A stretch of DNA of 64,000 nt from Scleromatobacter humisilvae (GTDB lineage Bacteria > Pseudomonadota > Gammaproteobacteria > Burkholderiales > Burkholderiaceae_C): contig NZ_JAJLJH010000008.1 of the NCBI RefSeq assembly GCF_023231945.1, positions 62,001 to 126,000 on the forward strand, in the 5' to 3' direction. The notes beneath the pieces were generated by a model. It ran no database searches. It was not told the origin of the DNA and was given only the letters and a program-made list of their open reading frames with translations. The position numbers and the translations under genes were made by a program. Below, piece after piece: positions 57,333 through 64,000 of the stretch. Within the stretch, counting starts at the first letter, position 1. Each line of letters begins with the position of its first letter.

Positions 57333-58838
57333 ATGGACACCACCTCGCCCACCCCGCCGCTCGACGAGAACAAGCTGATTGCGGAGCGTCGCGAGAAACT
57401 GGCCGCGATCCGCGCCCAGGAGGGCGTGGCGTTCCCGAACGACTTCAAGCCGGCCAATCGCGCGGCCGACCTCATCGCGAAGTACGGCCAGCTCACCAAC
57501 GAGGAACTGGAGCCGCAGGAGATCGCCGTCAGCGTCGGCGGCCGCATGATGCTCAAGCGCACGATGGGCAAGGCCGCGTTCTGCTCGCTGCAGGACGCCA
57601 CCGGCCGCATCCAGCTGCGCGTGGCGATCGACAACGTCGGCGAGGAGGTCTACAGCCAGTTCAAGCACTGGGACCTCGGCGACATCCTCGCCGCCGAGGG
57701 CACGCTGTTCATCACCAAGACCGGCGAGCTCACGATCAAGGTCACGACGCTGCGCCTGCTGACCAAGTCGCTGCGCCCGCTGCCCGACAAGTTCCACGGC
57801 GTTTCCGACCAGGAAGTGAAATACCGCCAGCGGTATGTCGACCTGATCACCGACGAGGAGGCCCGCAAGCGCTTTCGCGCCCGCAGCGCGGCGCTCGGCG
57901 AGATCCGCGCCTTCATGGTGGCCAACGGCTTCATGGAAGTCGAGACGCCGATGCTGCACCCGATCCCCGGCGGCGCCAACGCGAAGCCCTTCGTCACGCA
58001 TCACAACGCGCTCGACCAGGCGATGTACCTGCGCATCGCGCCGGAGCTCTACCTGAAGCGCCTGATCGTCGGCGGCTTCGAGCGCGTGTTCGAGATCAAT
58101 CGCAGCTTCCGCAACGAAGGCATCTCGGTTCGGCACAACCCCGAATTCACGATGATGGAGTTCTACGCGGCGTACTGGAACCACCACGACCTGATGGACT
58201 TCACCGAGCAGGTGCTGCGCCACGCCGCGGTCGCCGCCACCGGCTCCGCCGCGCTGACCTACGCCGGCAGGGAAGTGCACCTGGACAAGCCCTTCGCCCG
58301 CCTGACGGTTCGCGACTCGCTGGTCGAGCACTGCGGCCTGACGCTCGCGCAGACCGAGGACAAGGACCTGCTGCGCGCCCGCATCCTGGCCGCGCACGAG
58401 AAGGCGCCGGCGCACTGGACGCTCGCCGAGCTGCAGTTCGGCCTGTTCGAGGCCGAGGTCGAGGCCAAGCTGTGGCAGCCGACCTTCATCATTGACTACC
58501 CGGTCGAGGTGAGCCCGCTGGCGCGCGCGTCCGACACCAACCCGGCCATCACCGAGCGCTTCGAACTGTTCATCACCGGCCGCGAATACGCCAACGGGTT
58601 CTCCGAGCTGAACGACGCCGAGGACCAGGCCGCCCGCTTCCAGGCCCAGGTCGCCAACAAGGACGCCGGCGACGAGGAGGCGATGTTCTACGACGCCGAC
58701 TTCATCCGCGCGCTCGAATACGGCATGCCCCCGACCGGCGGCTGCGGCATCGGCATCGACCGCCTGATGATGCTGCTGACCGACAGCGCCAGCATCCGCG
58801 ACGTGATCCTGTTCCCGGCGCTGCGGCATGAGGGCTGA
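57333..58838 (+). CDS. lysS: lysyl-tRNA synthetase, class II
   Basis: Charges tRNA-Lys in the cytoplasm. The 501-residue protein has an N-terminal OB-fold anticodon domain (residues about 60-170) and a class II catalytic core with motif 2 ([15 protein letters not shown]) and motif 3 ([16 protein letters not shown]). Length and order are normal. It marks the return to housekeeping sequence after the glycan locus. Confidence 0.97.
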   Translation: MDTTSPTPPLDENKLIAERREKLAAIRAQEGVAFPNDFKPANRAADLIAKYGQLTNEELEPQEIAVSVGGRMMLKRTMGKAAFCSLQDATGRIQLRVAIDNVGEEVYSQFKHWDLGDILAAEGTLFITKTGELTIKVTTLRLLTKSLRPLPDKFHGVSDQEVKYRQRYVDLITDEEARKRFRARSAALGEIRAFMVANGFMEVETPMLHPIPGGANAKPFVTHHNALDQAMYLRIAPELYLKRLIVGGFERVFEINRSFRNEGISVRHNPEFTMMEFYAAYWNHHDLMDFTEQVLRHAAVAATGSAALTYAGREVHLDKPFARLTVRDSLVEHCGLTLAQTEDKDLLRARILAAHEKAPAHWTLAELQFGLFEAEVEAKLWQPTFIIDYPVEVSPLARASDTNPAITERFELFITGREYANGFSELNDAEDQAARFQAQVANKDAGDEEAMFYDADFIRALEYGMPPTGGCGIGIDRLMMLLTDSASIRDVILFPALRHEG

Positions 58839-58850
58839 GCCTGCTCATCC

Positions 58851-58879
58851 GATCGGTTAGCGATCCTCGCAAACCGATC
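58851..58879 (+). terminator. long near-perfect hairpin after lysS
   Basis: GATCGGTT/AACCGATC (8 bp), an A-A mismatch, then GCGA/TCGC (4 bp) around a 3-base loop. It begins 12 bases after the lysS stop and is followed by AAGAAAATTT rather than a U-run. It may terminate lysS, shape its 3' end or be a protein site. Confidence 0.45.
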
Positions 58880-58901
58880 AAGAAAATTTACCGACCGGCG
58901 A

Positions 58902-58930
58902 TTGACCGCCGCCGGACCTGCGGATAGTGT
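58902..58930 (+). promoter_or_regulatory. possible promoter for the PPOX-family gene
   Basis: TTGACC at 58902-58907 is followed by TAGTGT after 17 bases, or GATAGT after 15. Transcription would begin about 25 bases before the GTG at 58961, which has GGAGG in place. Confidence 0.4.
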
Positions 58931-58960
58931 TGGTCCTCACATCCCGCCCGGAGGTCTGCC

Positions 58961-59548
58961 GTGTCCACACGACTGCAGGAACTCGACGAGATCGAGGCGA
59001 GCATCTGGAGCGAGCTCGAGCAATGCGTGGCTCAGCGGCCGCGCGCCGAGCGCGGCGAGCCGGACGCCGACGAGCCGCCGCACGAGTGGCGCGTGGCCGT
59101 GCTGGCCACCGTCGACGACGGGCAGGCCGACGCGCGCAGCCTCGTGCTGCGAGAGGTGGACGCGGCCGAGCGCCGCCTGGTCTTCTACACCGACGCGCGC
59201 TCGCCCAAGGTGCGCCAGATCGAGCAGTCGCCGCAGGGCACGCTGATCTTCTACAGCCGCAAGCTGGGCCAGCAGCTGCGCATGCAGGTGCGGCTGCACG
59301 TCCAGACCACCGGGCTGGCCGTCTCGTCGCGCTGGGCCAGGCTGCAGACCTCCGCCGGCGCGCGCGACTACCTGGCCGTCGCCGCCCCGGGCCGTCCGCT
59401 CGATGCGCCGCTGTCCGACCTGGGCGTGCGCGGCCACTTCGCGATGATCGAGGCAATGGCGGAGACGGTCGACTGGGTGGAGTTGCATCCCGAGGGCCAT
59501 CGACGCGCCTTGCTCGGCGGCCACGCGTCGCGCTGGCTGCAGCCCTAG
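58961..59548 (+). CDS. pyridoxamine 5'-phosphate oxidase-family flavin protein
   Basis: This 195-residue split-barrel protein of the PNPOx-like group has WRVAVLATVDDGQADARSLVLREVD, RLVFYTDARSPKVRQI and GTLIFYSRKLGQQLRMQV, which outline the FMN-binding strands. It lacks the C-terminal PNPOx dimerisation domain, so PdxH function is unlikely. The start is GTG with GGAGG seven bases upstream. The substrate is unknown. Confidence 0.82.
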   Translation: MSTRLQELDEIEASIWSELEQCVAQRPRAERGEPDADEPPHEWRVAVLATVDDGQADARSLVLREVDAAERRLVFYTDARSPKVRQIEQSPQGTLIFYSRKLGQQLRMQVRLHVQTTGLAVSSRWARLQTSAGARDYLAVAAPGRPLDAPLSDLGVRGHFAMIEAMAETVDWVELHPEGHRRALLGGHASRWLQP

Positions 59549-59569
59549 CCACGCTGCAGGCTCGCGTCC

Positions 59570-59923
59570 ATGCCACTGCTTTTCTCGTACGGGACGCTGC
59601 AACAGGACGACGTCCAGCGCGCCACCTTCGGCCGCCTGCTGACCGGGCAGCCCGATACCCTGCCGGGGTACTTGCAGGAGATGCACGAGATCGACGATCC
59701 GGAGGTCGTCGCCACCAGCGGCAAGACGCACCACCCGATCGTCCGGCCGGGCGGCGATGCGGCGGATCGGGTCGCGGGAACCGTGTTCGAGATCAGCGAC
59801 GCCGAGCTGGCGCAGGCCGACGTCTACGAGGTGGCAGCCTACCGCCGCGTTCCGGTGACGCTCGAATCGGGCCGGCAGGCCTGGGTCTACATCGACGCCC
59901 GCTTCGCGCCGTCCCCGCCGTAG
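59570..59923 (+). CDS. gamma-glutamylcyclotransferase-like (AIG2) protein
   Basis: A 117-residue GGCT-fold protein with the nucleotide/glutamyl loop LFSYGTLQQDDVQ at its N-terminus and VAGTVFEISDAELAQADVYEVAAYRRVPV later. Family members cyclise gamma-glutamyl amines or peptides, or act on other small adducts. A catalytic Glu may lie in DVYEVA. It follows the PPOX-family gene by 21 bases. Confidence 0.82.
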   Translation: MPLLFSYGTLQQDDVQRATFGRLLTGQPDTLPGYLQEMHEIDDPEVVATSGKTHHPIVRPGGDAADRVAGTVFEISDAELAQADVYEVAAYRRVPVTLESGRQAWVYIDARFAPSPP

Positions 59924-60003
59924 ATCCCGGCGTACGGGTTTTCTCCGGCGACCGATACGAGCCGTTACGCGAAGCATGTCGCTCGAAAGGGCATGATCGC
60001 GGC

Positions 60004-61368
60004 ATGCGTCTTCCGGGTTTCCTGCAGAGTGGCCAAGCGCGGGCCGCTCGCCTCCTCGTCGTCACTGCCGTCCTCGCCACGCTGCTCTCCGGCTGCGGCC
60101 TGTTCCGGCCCGCGCCGCCCCCGCCGGCGCCGGCGCCGCACCGTGTCGAGCCGGCCAACGACACCGGCCTGCCCGCCTCGGCGGCGCGCGCGCTGAGCCT
60201 GCGCTTCCCGTACATGCACCCGATCGGCCACGGCGCCGGCCACCTGCAGGTGGACGACGCGGACGACCTGGCCGTCGTGCTGGCCCCGATCGGGCAATCG
60301 CATGACGCCATCGTCGCCGTGCTGGTGACGGGCGCCGGCGGCGACTACCGCGTCGCGACGTCCAGCAAGGTGGTCGCGCCCGGCTGCGAGCCCTGCACGA
60401 CCACGGTGGACATCGCGCACCACCTGTTGTCGGTGCACGTGATGCGGCCGTCGGATCCGGACTTCGAGCGCGTCACCTACCAGTTCGGCTACCGCGACAC
60501 CGACGACGCGCTGCGCCTGGTCGGCGTCACCGCGGCGCAGCCGGCCGGCGACGACCCGATCGCGCACGGCTACGCGATCAGCACCAACCTGGTCAACGGC
60601 AGCAAGGTCGACACGCTCGACCCGACGCAGAGCGACCCGGCGCGCCGGCGCGAGCTCCGCTCCAGCGTGTCGCTGCGGCCGGCGATCGCGTTCGACGCCT
60701 TCGCCTTCACGCCGCAGGCGCTGGGGCCGGAACTGCAGCGCCGGCCGGCGTCGGCGTTCGAGCCGGCGGAGTCGCTGCCCGCCTCGGCCGCGGCGCTGCT
60801 GCATGCGCGCTTTGCGGGCGCGACGGTGCAGTCGCACAGCGCCGGCGTGCTGCGCGGGGACGGCCCGCGCGACATCGCGGCCGTGCTCGCGCCTCCGCCC
60901 GGCGCCGACGGCGACCCCGTGCTCGCGCTGCTGCTCGCGCAGGCCGACGGCAGCTTCCGGCTGGGCGCGACGAGCGGCCCGCTGACCCACAACTGCCGCG
61001 CCTGCGAGGTGCAGGTGCTCATCGCGCACAAGGCACTGGTCGTGCAGACCACGGCCAACGACAGCTCGGGCACGCACGTCGTCGGCTACCAGTTCATGGC
61101 GACCGCCAAGGCCGGCGCGCTGCGCCTGGTCGGCGTGCGCACGGTGCTTGCGAGCCACGACAGCGCGGGCGACAGCCGCCGCTACGTCAACACCGCCAAC
61201 CTCGTCACCGGCGACAAGCTCGACGTGGTCGAGGAGGTCGCGCACGGCCATCGCAACCGCGTCGAGCACGCGAGCAAGATCGTCGCCCGGCCGCCGATCC
61301 TGCTGGCAGGCTTCGCGTTCGATCCGTCCAAGCTCGACGCGGAAACCCGGCGGGACTTCGCGCCGTGA
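60004..61368 (+). CDS. lipoprotein with two tandem CxxC domains, function unknown
   Basis: This 454-residue lipoprotein has the lipobox LLSGC (Cys31) and a Pro-rich linker. Two homologous units follow at about 56-238 and 258-441. Each begins LPASAA, contains DIA(A/-)VLAP- or DDLAVVLAP-like beta segments and one CxxC (Cys128/Cys131 and Cys331/Cys334), and ends in a conserved tail (N-L-V-x-G-x-K-x-D and F-A-F-x-P). I recognise no named family. The CxxC pairs could form disulfides or bind metal in the periplasm. It is convergent with the enoyl-CoA hydratase gene. Confidence 0.75.
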   Translation: MRLPGFLQSGQARAARLLVVTAVLATLLSGCGLFRPAPPPPAPAPHRVEPANDTGLPASAARALSLRFPYMHPIGHGAGHLQVDDADDLAVVLAPIGQSHDAIVAVLVTGAGGDYRVATSSKVVAPGCEPCTTTVDIAHHLLSVHVMRPSDPDFERVTYQFGYRDTDDALRLVGVTAAQPAGDDPIAHGYAISTNLVNGSKVDTLDPTQSDPARRRELRSSVSLRPAIAFDAFAFTPQALGPELQRRPASAFEPAESLPASAAALLHARFAGATVQSHSAGVLRGDGPRDIAAVLAPPPGADGDPVLALLLAQADGSFRLGATSGPLTHNCRACEVQVLIAHKALVVQTTANDSSGTHVVGYQFMATAKAGALRLVGVRTVLASHDSAGDSRRYVNTANLVTGDKLDVVEEVAHGHRNRVEHASKIVARPPILLAGFAFDPSKLDAETRRDFAP

Positions 61369-62157
61369 TCAGCGGTTCTTGAACTCGGGCTTGCGCTTCT
61401 CGAGGAACGCGCCCATGCCTTCGCGCTGGTCCTCGGTGCCGAACAGCGAATGGAACAGGCGGCGCTCGTAGGCGATGCCGTCGGTCAGGCCCGTCTCGAA
61501 CGAGCGGTTGACGGCGTCCTTGGCCATCATCACGCTGGGCATGCCCAGGCCGCACAGCTGCTCGGCGACGGCGAGCGCCTCGGTCATCAGCTGGTCGGCC
61601 GGCACGACGCGCGAGACCAGGCCCGAGCGCTCGGCCTCGGCGGCGTCCATCATGCGGCCGGTGAGCACCATGTCCATCGCCTTGGCCTTGCCGATGGCGC
61701 GCGGCAGGCGCTGCGTGCCGCCGGCGCCGGGCACGATGCCCAGCTTGATCTCGGGCTGGCCGAACTTCGCGGTGTCGGCGGCGATCAGCATGTCGCACAT
61801 CATCGCCACCTCGCAGCCGCCGCCCAGCGCGAAGCCGGCCACCGCGGCGATCACGGGCTTGCGCACCTGGCGCATCGTCTCCCAGTTGCGCGAGATGTGG
61901 CCCTTCTTGAAGGCGTCCATGTAGTCGTACTTGGCCATGATCGAGATGTCGGCCCCGGCCGCGAACGCGCGCTCGTTGCCGGTGACGACGATCGCGCCGA
62001 TGCCGTCGTCGGCGTCGAAGGCGAGCAGCGCGGCGCCGAGCTCGTCCATCAGCTGGTCGCTGAGCGCGTTCATCTGCTTGGGGCGGTTCAGGCGGATCAC
62101 GCCGGTCTTGAGCGGGCCGGCGCCGACGGTCTCGGTGAGGATGGTTTCGTAGGTCAT
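61369..62157 (-). CDS. enoyl-CoA hydratase
   Basis: A crotonase of 262 residues that hydrates trans-2-enoyl-CoA in fatty acid or amino acid breakdown. The oxyanion-hole motif AGADISIM and the two catalytic glutamates in [12 protein letters not shown] and [16 protein letters not shown] are present. The stop codon abuts that of the convergent lipoprotein gene with no bases between. The ATG at 62157 is preceded by GGAGA. Confidence 0.94.
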   Translation of the reverse strand: MTYETILTETVGAGPLKTGVIRLNRPKQMNALSDQLMDELGAALLAFDADDGIGAIVVTGNERAFAAGADISIMAKYDYMDAFKKGHISRNWETMRQVRKPVIAAVAGFALGGGCEVAMMCDMLIAADTAKFGQPEIKLGIVPGAGGTQRLPRAIGKAKAMDMVLTGRMMDAAEAERSGLVSRVVPADQLMTEALAVAEQLCGLGMPSVMMAKDAVNRSFETGLTDGIAYERRLFHSLFGTEDQREGMGAFLEKRKPEFKNR

Positions 62158-62182
62158 GATGGTCTCCTTGAAGTTCTCGGGT

Positions 62183-63421
62183 TCAGCGCTCGCCCACGGG
62201 CGGCGGCGGCGGGAAGGCCTGCACTTTCGGCGGCGGCGGCGCGGGCCGTTCGCCGGCCGCCTGCATCGGCAGGTCGTCGAGCGCCAGCAGCGCCCACGTA
62301 TGGTCGTCGACCTTGACGAGGATCTGCACGGGCAGGTACTGCAGCGACGGCGCCGTCCAGATGTCGAAAGGATATTCGTTCGGCCGCCGCGGGCCGTCGA
62401 GCAGGGGCTTGAGGTGCACGGCGTCGATCGCGCCGAACGCGAGGTCCAGGTGCTCCGTGCCCAGCACCTGGTAGTGCCAGCGCCGGAGGTTGTTGGGCAG
62501 CGCGAGCGGTATCTGCACGACATGGCCCGGCGTCAGCCACTCCGGGTGGTTGTAGAACATCCAGACGAACTGCACGAACTGGCTCGCGCCGTCCTGCGTC
62601 TGCGGCAGCTTGATGACGCGGTTGCCGTTGTTGAGCGTCACGTCGCTGTCGCCGAACTCGATGTGGCGCGTGCGCGGCGTCGCGAACAGGAAGCTGAACG
62701 ACTCGTCGTAGTGCTGCGGGCTGAGGCCGTCGGGGCCCAGCGTGCCGTTGCTGTACATGTGCTGGTCGATCAGCGGCGAGATGTGGACGTTGAAGTCCAC
62801 CTCGTAGCGCGAGCCCTCGCGCCGCCATTCGACGGTCGACTTGCCGTAGATGTGCACGCCTTCGCCGCGCTCGCCGGTCAGCGTGTAGGTCAGCCGCGTG
62901 GCCGGCGGCCAGTCGAAGGGCGGGCGCCCGGGGCCGGCCACCGCCGCGGCGGAGGCCGCCTCGCTGGCCGACGCCGCGGCGGCGGCAGCCTGCGCGGCAC
63001 GCCGCATCGCGTCCTGGATCGCCGCGCGCTGCATCTGGGCGCGCTGGAGCATGTCCGGCTCGGCCGATCCGGCGGCGTCCGGTAGGGCCTCGGTCGATGC
63101 CGTGGCGACCGCGCTCGCAGGCGGCTGTGCCGGCTCCGGCGCGCTCGCGGGCACCGGCGCCGAGCTCGCGCGCGCGACGCGTGACGCGCGCGGGCGCGGG
63201 GCCGGCGGCGTCGGTGCGGGCGCCGTCGCGGGCGGCGGCGCCGTCGGCTGCACGCGCTTCGAGAACGTCACCTCGATGGCCTTGGGCCGCTTCGACGTGT
63301 TCCAGCCGATGACGCCGGACAGCACGCGCAGTCCGAACAGCGCATGCACGAGCAGCACCGCGACGATCAACGCGAACCAGGCGGCGCGGCGCCGCCTGGA
63401 CTCGCGCCACGGCGACCGCAC
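62183..63421 (-). CDS. DUF3108 domain protein
   Basis: This 412-residue protein has one N-terminal membrane helix (residues about 13-35), a long Pro/Ala-rich linker to about 165 and a DUF3108 domain ([50 protein letters not shown]). DUF3108 proteins are envelope proteins of unknown function. The start is GTG at 63421, one base after the stop of the upstream peptidase gene, a normal Burkholderiales arrangement. Confidence 0.85.
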   Translation of the reverse strand: MRSPWRESRRRRAAWFALIVAVLLVHALFGLRVLSGVIGWNTSKRPKAIEVTFSKRVQPTAPPPATAPAPTPPAPRPRASRVARASSAPVPASAPEPAQPPASAVATASTEALPDAAGSAEPDMLQRAQMQRAAIQDAMRRAAQAAAAAASASEAASAAAVAGPGRPPFDWPPATRLTYTLTGERGEGVHIYGKSTVEWRREGSRYEVDFNVHISPLIDQHMYSNGTLGPDGLSPQHYDESFSFLFATPRTRHIEFGDSDVTLNNGNRVIKLPQTQDGASQFVQFVWMFYNHPEWLTPGHVVQIPLALPNNLRRWHYQVLGTEHLDLAFGAIDAVHLKPLLDGPRRPNEYPFDIWTAPSLQYLPVQILVKVDDHTWALLALDDLPMQAAGERPAPPPPKVQAFPPPPPVGER

Positions 63422-63422
63422 G

Positions 63423-64000
63423 CTACTTGCCCAGCCAGCCGTTGCGACGTGCGAGGGTCGCCGCGTTCGGCGAGGCGCTCAGCTTCAGGCTGCGCGACGC
63501 GGCGTCATTGCGGCGCTCGCTGAGGCGGTCGGCCACACGCAGCGTGCGCACGCGCTGCTGGCGCACGACCAGCAGCTCGAACGCCGCGCCGGTGCGGATC
63601 CACGACAGCGCGTCGTCCAGCCGTCGCACGCGCCAGCCGTCGACGGCCAGGATCTCGTCGCCGGCCGACAGCCCCGCCGCCGCGCCGGCGCCCCCCGCCA
63701 GCACGTGCTTGACCTGGATGCCCGTGACCGGGCCTTCGGCGACGCGGATGCCCAGCTCGAAGGCCAGCGTCAACGTCTCGACCTCGGGCTCGACGCCCAC
63801 GCGCGCGAGCGCCGGCAGCACGTCGAGCTCGCCGCGCTGGTGCACCCAGTCGCGCAGCTCCGCGGCGACGGCCTTGCCGCCGAGGCGGGCCACCGTCTTC
63901 AGGATCAGCTCCTCGGTGACGCCGCCACCGGGTGCGTCGCGCCACAGCGCGCGCATCACGTCGTCCAGCGTCGCCTTGCCGCCGGCGCGCAGCGCGAGGT
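63423..64000 (-). CDS. M61-family glycyl aminopeptidase, C-terminal part
   Basis: The gene runs off the window, so only about 190 C-terminal residues are seen. They include LDDVMRALWRDAPGGGVTEE, typical of the region before the PDZ domain in M61 peptidases, and a PDZ domain (GIQVKHVLAGGAGAAAGLSAGDEILAVDGWRV). The zinc-site part is outside. The identification depends on this tail only. Confidence 0.72.
   Translation of the reverse strand, partial: LALRAGGKATLDDVMRALWRDAPGGGVTEELILKTVARLGGKAVAAELRDWVHQRGELDVLPALARVGVEPEVETLTLAFELGIRVAEGPVTGIQVKHVLAGGAGAAAGLSAGDEILAVDGWRVRRLDDALSWIRTGAAFELLVVRQQRVRTLRVADRLSERRNDAASRSLKLSASPNAATLARRNGWLGK

Overview
The window is GC-rich DNA (roughly two thirds or more G+C by eye) with dense, mostly head-to-tail genes, many joined by ATGA or GTGA overlaps. 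The housekeeping genes (maf-yceD-rpmF-plsX-fabH, metK, lysS, rhlE, a DUF3108 protein, an M61-type peptidase), the small methyltransferase beside maf and the MarR-type EPS-associated regulator together suggest a betaproteobacterium of the order Burkholderiales, perhaps of the Roseateles/Mitsuaria/Rubrivivax group. That placement is an inference from gene content. No tRNA, rRNA, insertion sequence, phage gene or CRISPR array is visible, and no gene-free stretch exceeds 300 bases.

Layout. (A) 1-6209, housekeeping: fabH, plsX and rpmF, then metK with its own promoter, a SAM-II-like leader RNA and a downstream hairpin, then yceD, all on the minus strand. maf and a methyltransferase diverge from yceD. 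(B) 6223-19071, a plus-strand operon: flippase, GDP-perosamine synthase, glycosyltransferases, NDP-sugar epimerase, acetyltransferase, then two ketoacyl synthases III around an acyl carrier protein, a ketoreductase, a PglD-type N-acyltransferase and a Rieske oxygenase. (C) 19082-21630, minus strand: rhlE and gmd. (D) 21831-24901: Wza-type outer membrane exporter and Wzz-type co-polymerase. (E) 24968-27115: a minus-strand transglutaminase-like lipoprotein. (F) 27361-42664, a plus-strand block: EPS regulator, dTDP-3-acetamido-3,6-dideoxyhexose enzymes, flippase, Wzy-type polymerase, a Tat-exported beta-helix protein, glycosyltransferases, a FemAB-like protein, a deacetylase and an asparagine-synthase-like amidotransferase. 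(G) 42674-57143, a minus-strand block: UDP-HexNAc epimerase and dehydrogenase, 4,6-dehydratase, two different initiating phosphosugar transferases, aminotransferase, glycosyltransferases, a third flippase and wbpE-wbpD-wbpB. (H) 57333-64000: lysS, small unrelated genes, a duplicated CxxC lipoprotein, enoyl-CoA hydratase, DUF3108 protein and a partial M61-like peptidase.

How it works together. About 50 kb is a surface or exopolysaccharide locus. It can be read as making at least four special sugars: N-acylated GDP-perosamine (gmd, per, PglD-like enzyme), a dTDP-3-acetamido sugar (FdtD/C/B-like), UDP-HexNAc uronic acids with possible amidation (WbpP, TviB, AsnB-like), and UDP-2,3-diacetamido uronic acid (WbpB/E/D). 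Three Wzx-type flippases and one clear Wzy suggest that more than one glycan is built here.

The most interesting system is the KASIII-ACP-KASIII-SDR-acyltransferase-Rieske module at 14300-19071. It looks like a dedicated small fatty acid synthase that makes a hydroxyacyl group for the amino sugar, followed by an oxygenase of unknown target. The second is the SAM-II-like element in front of a metK that sits inside a normally conserved operon.
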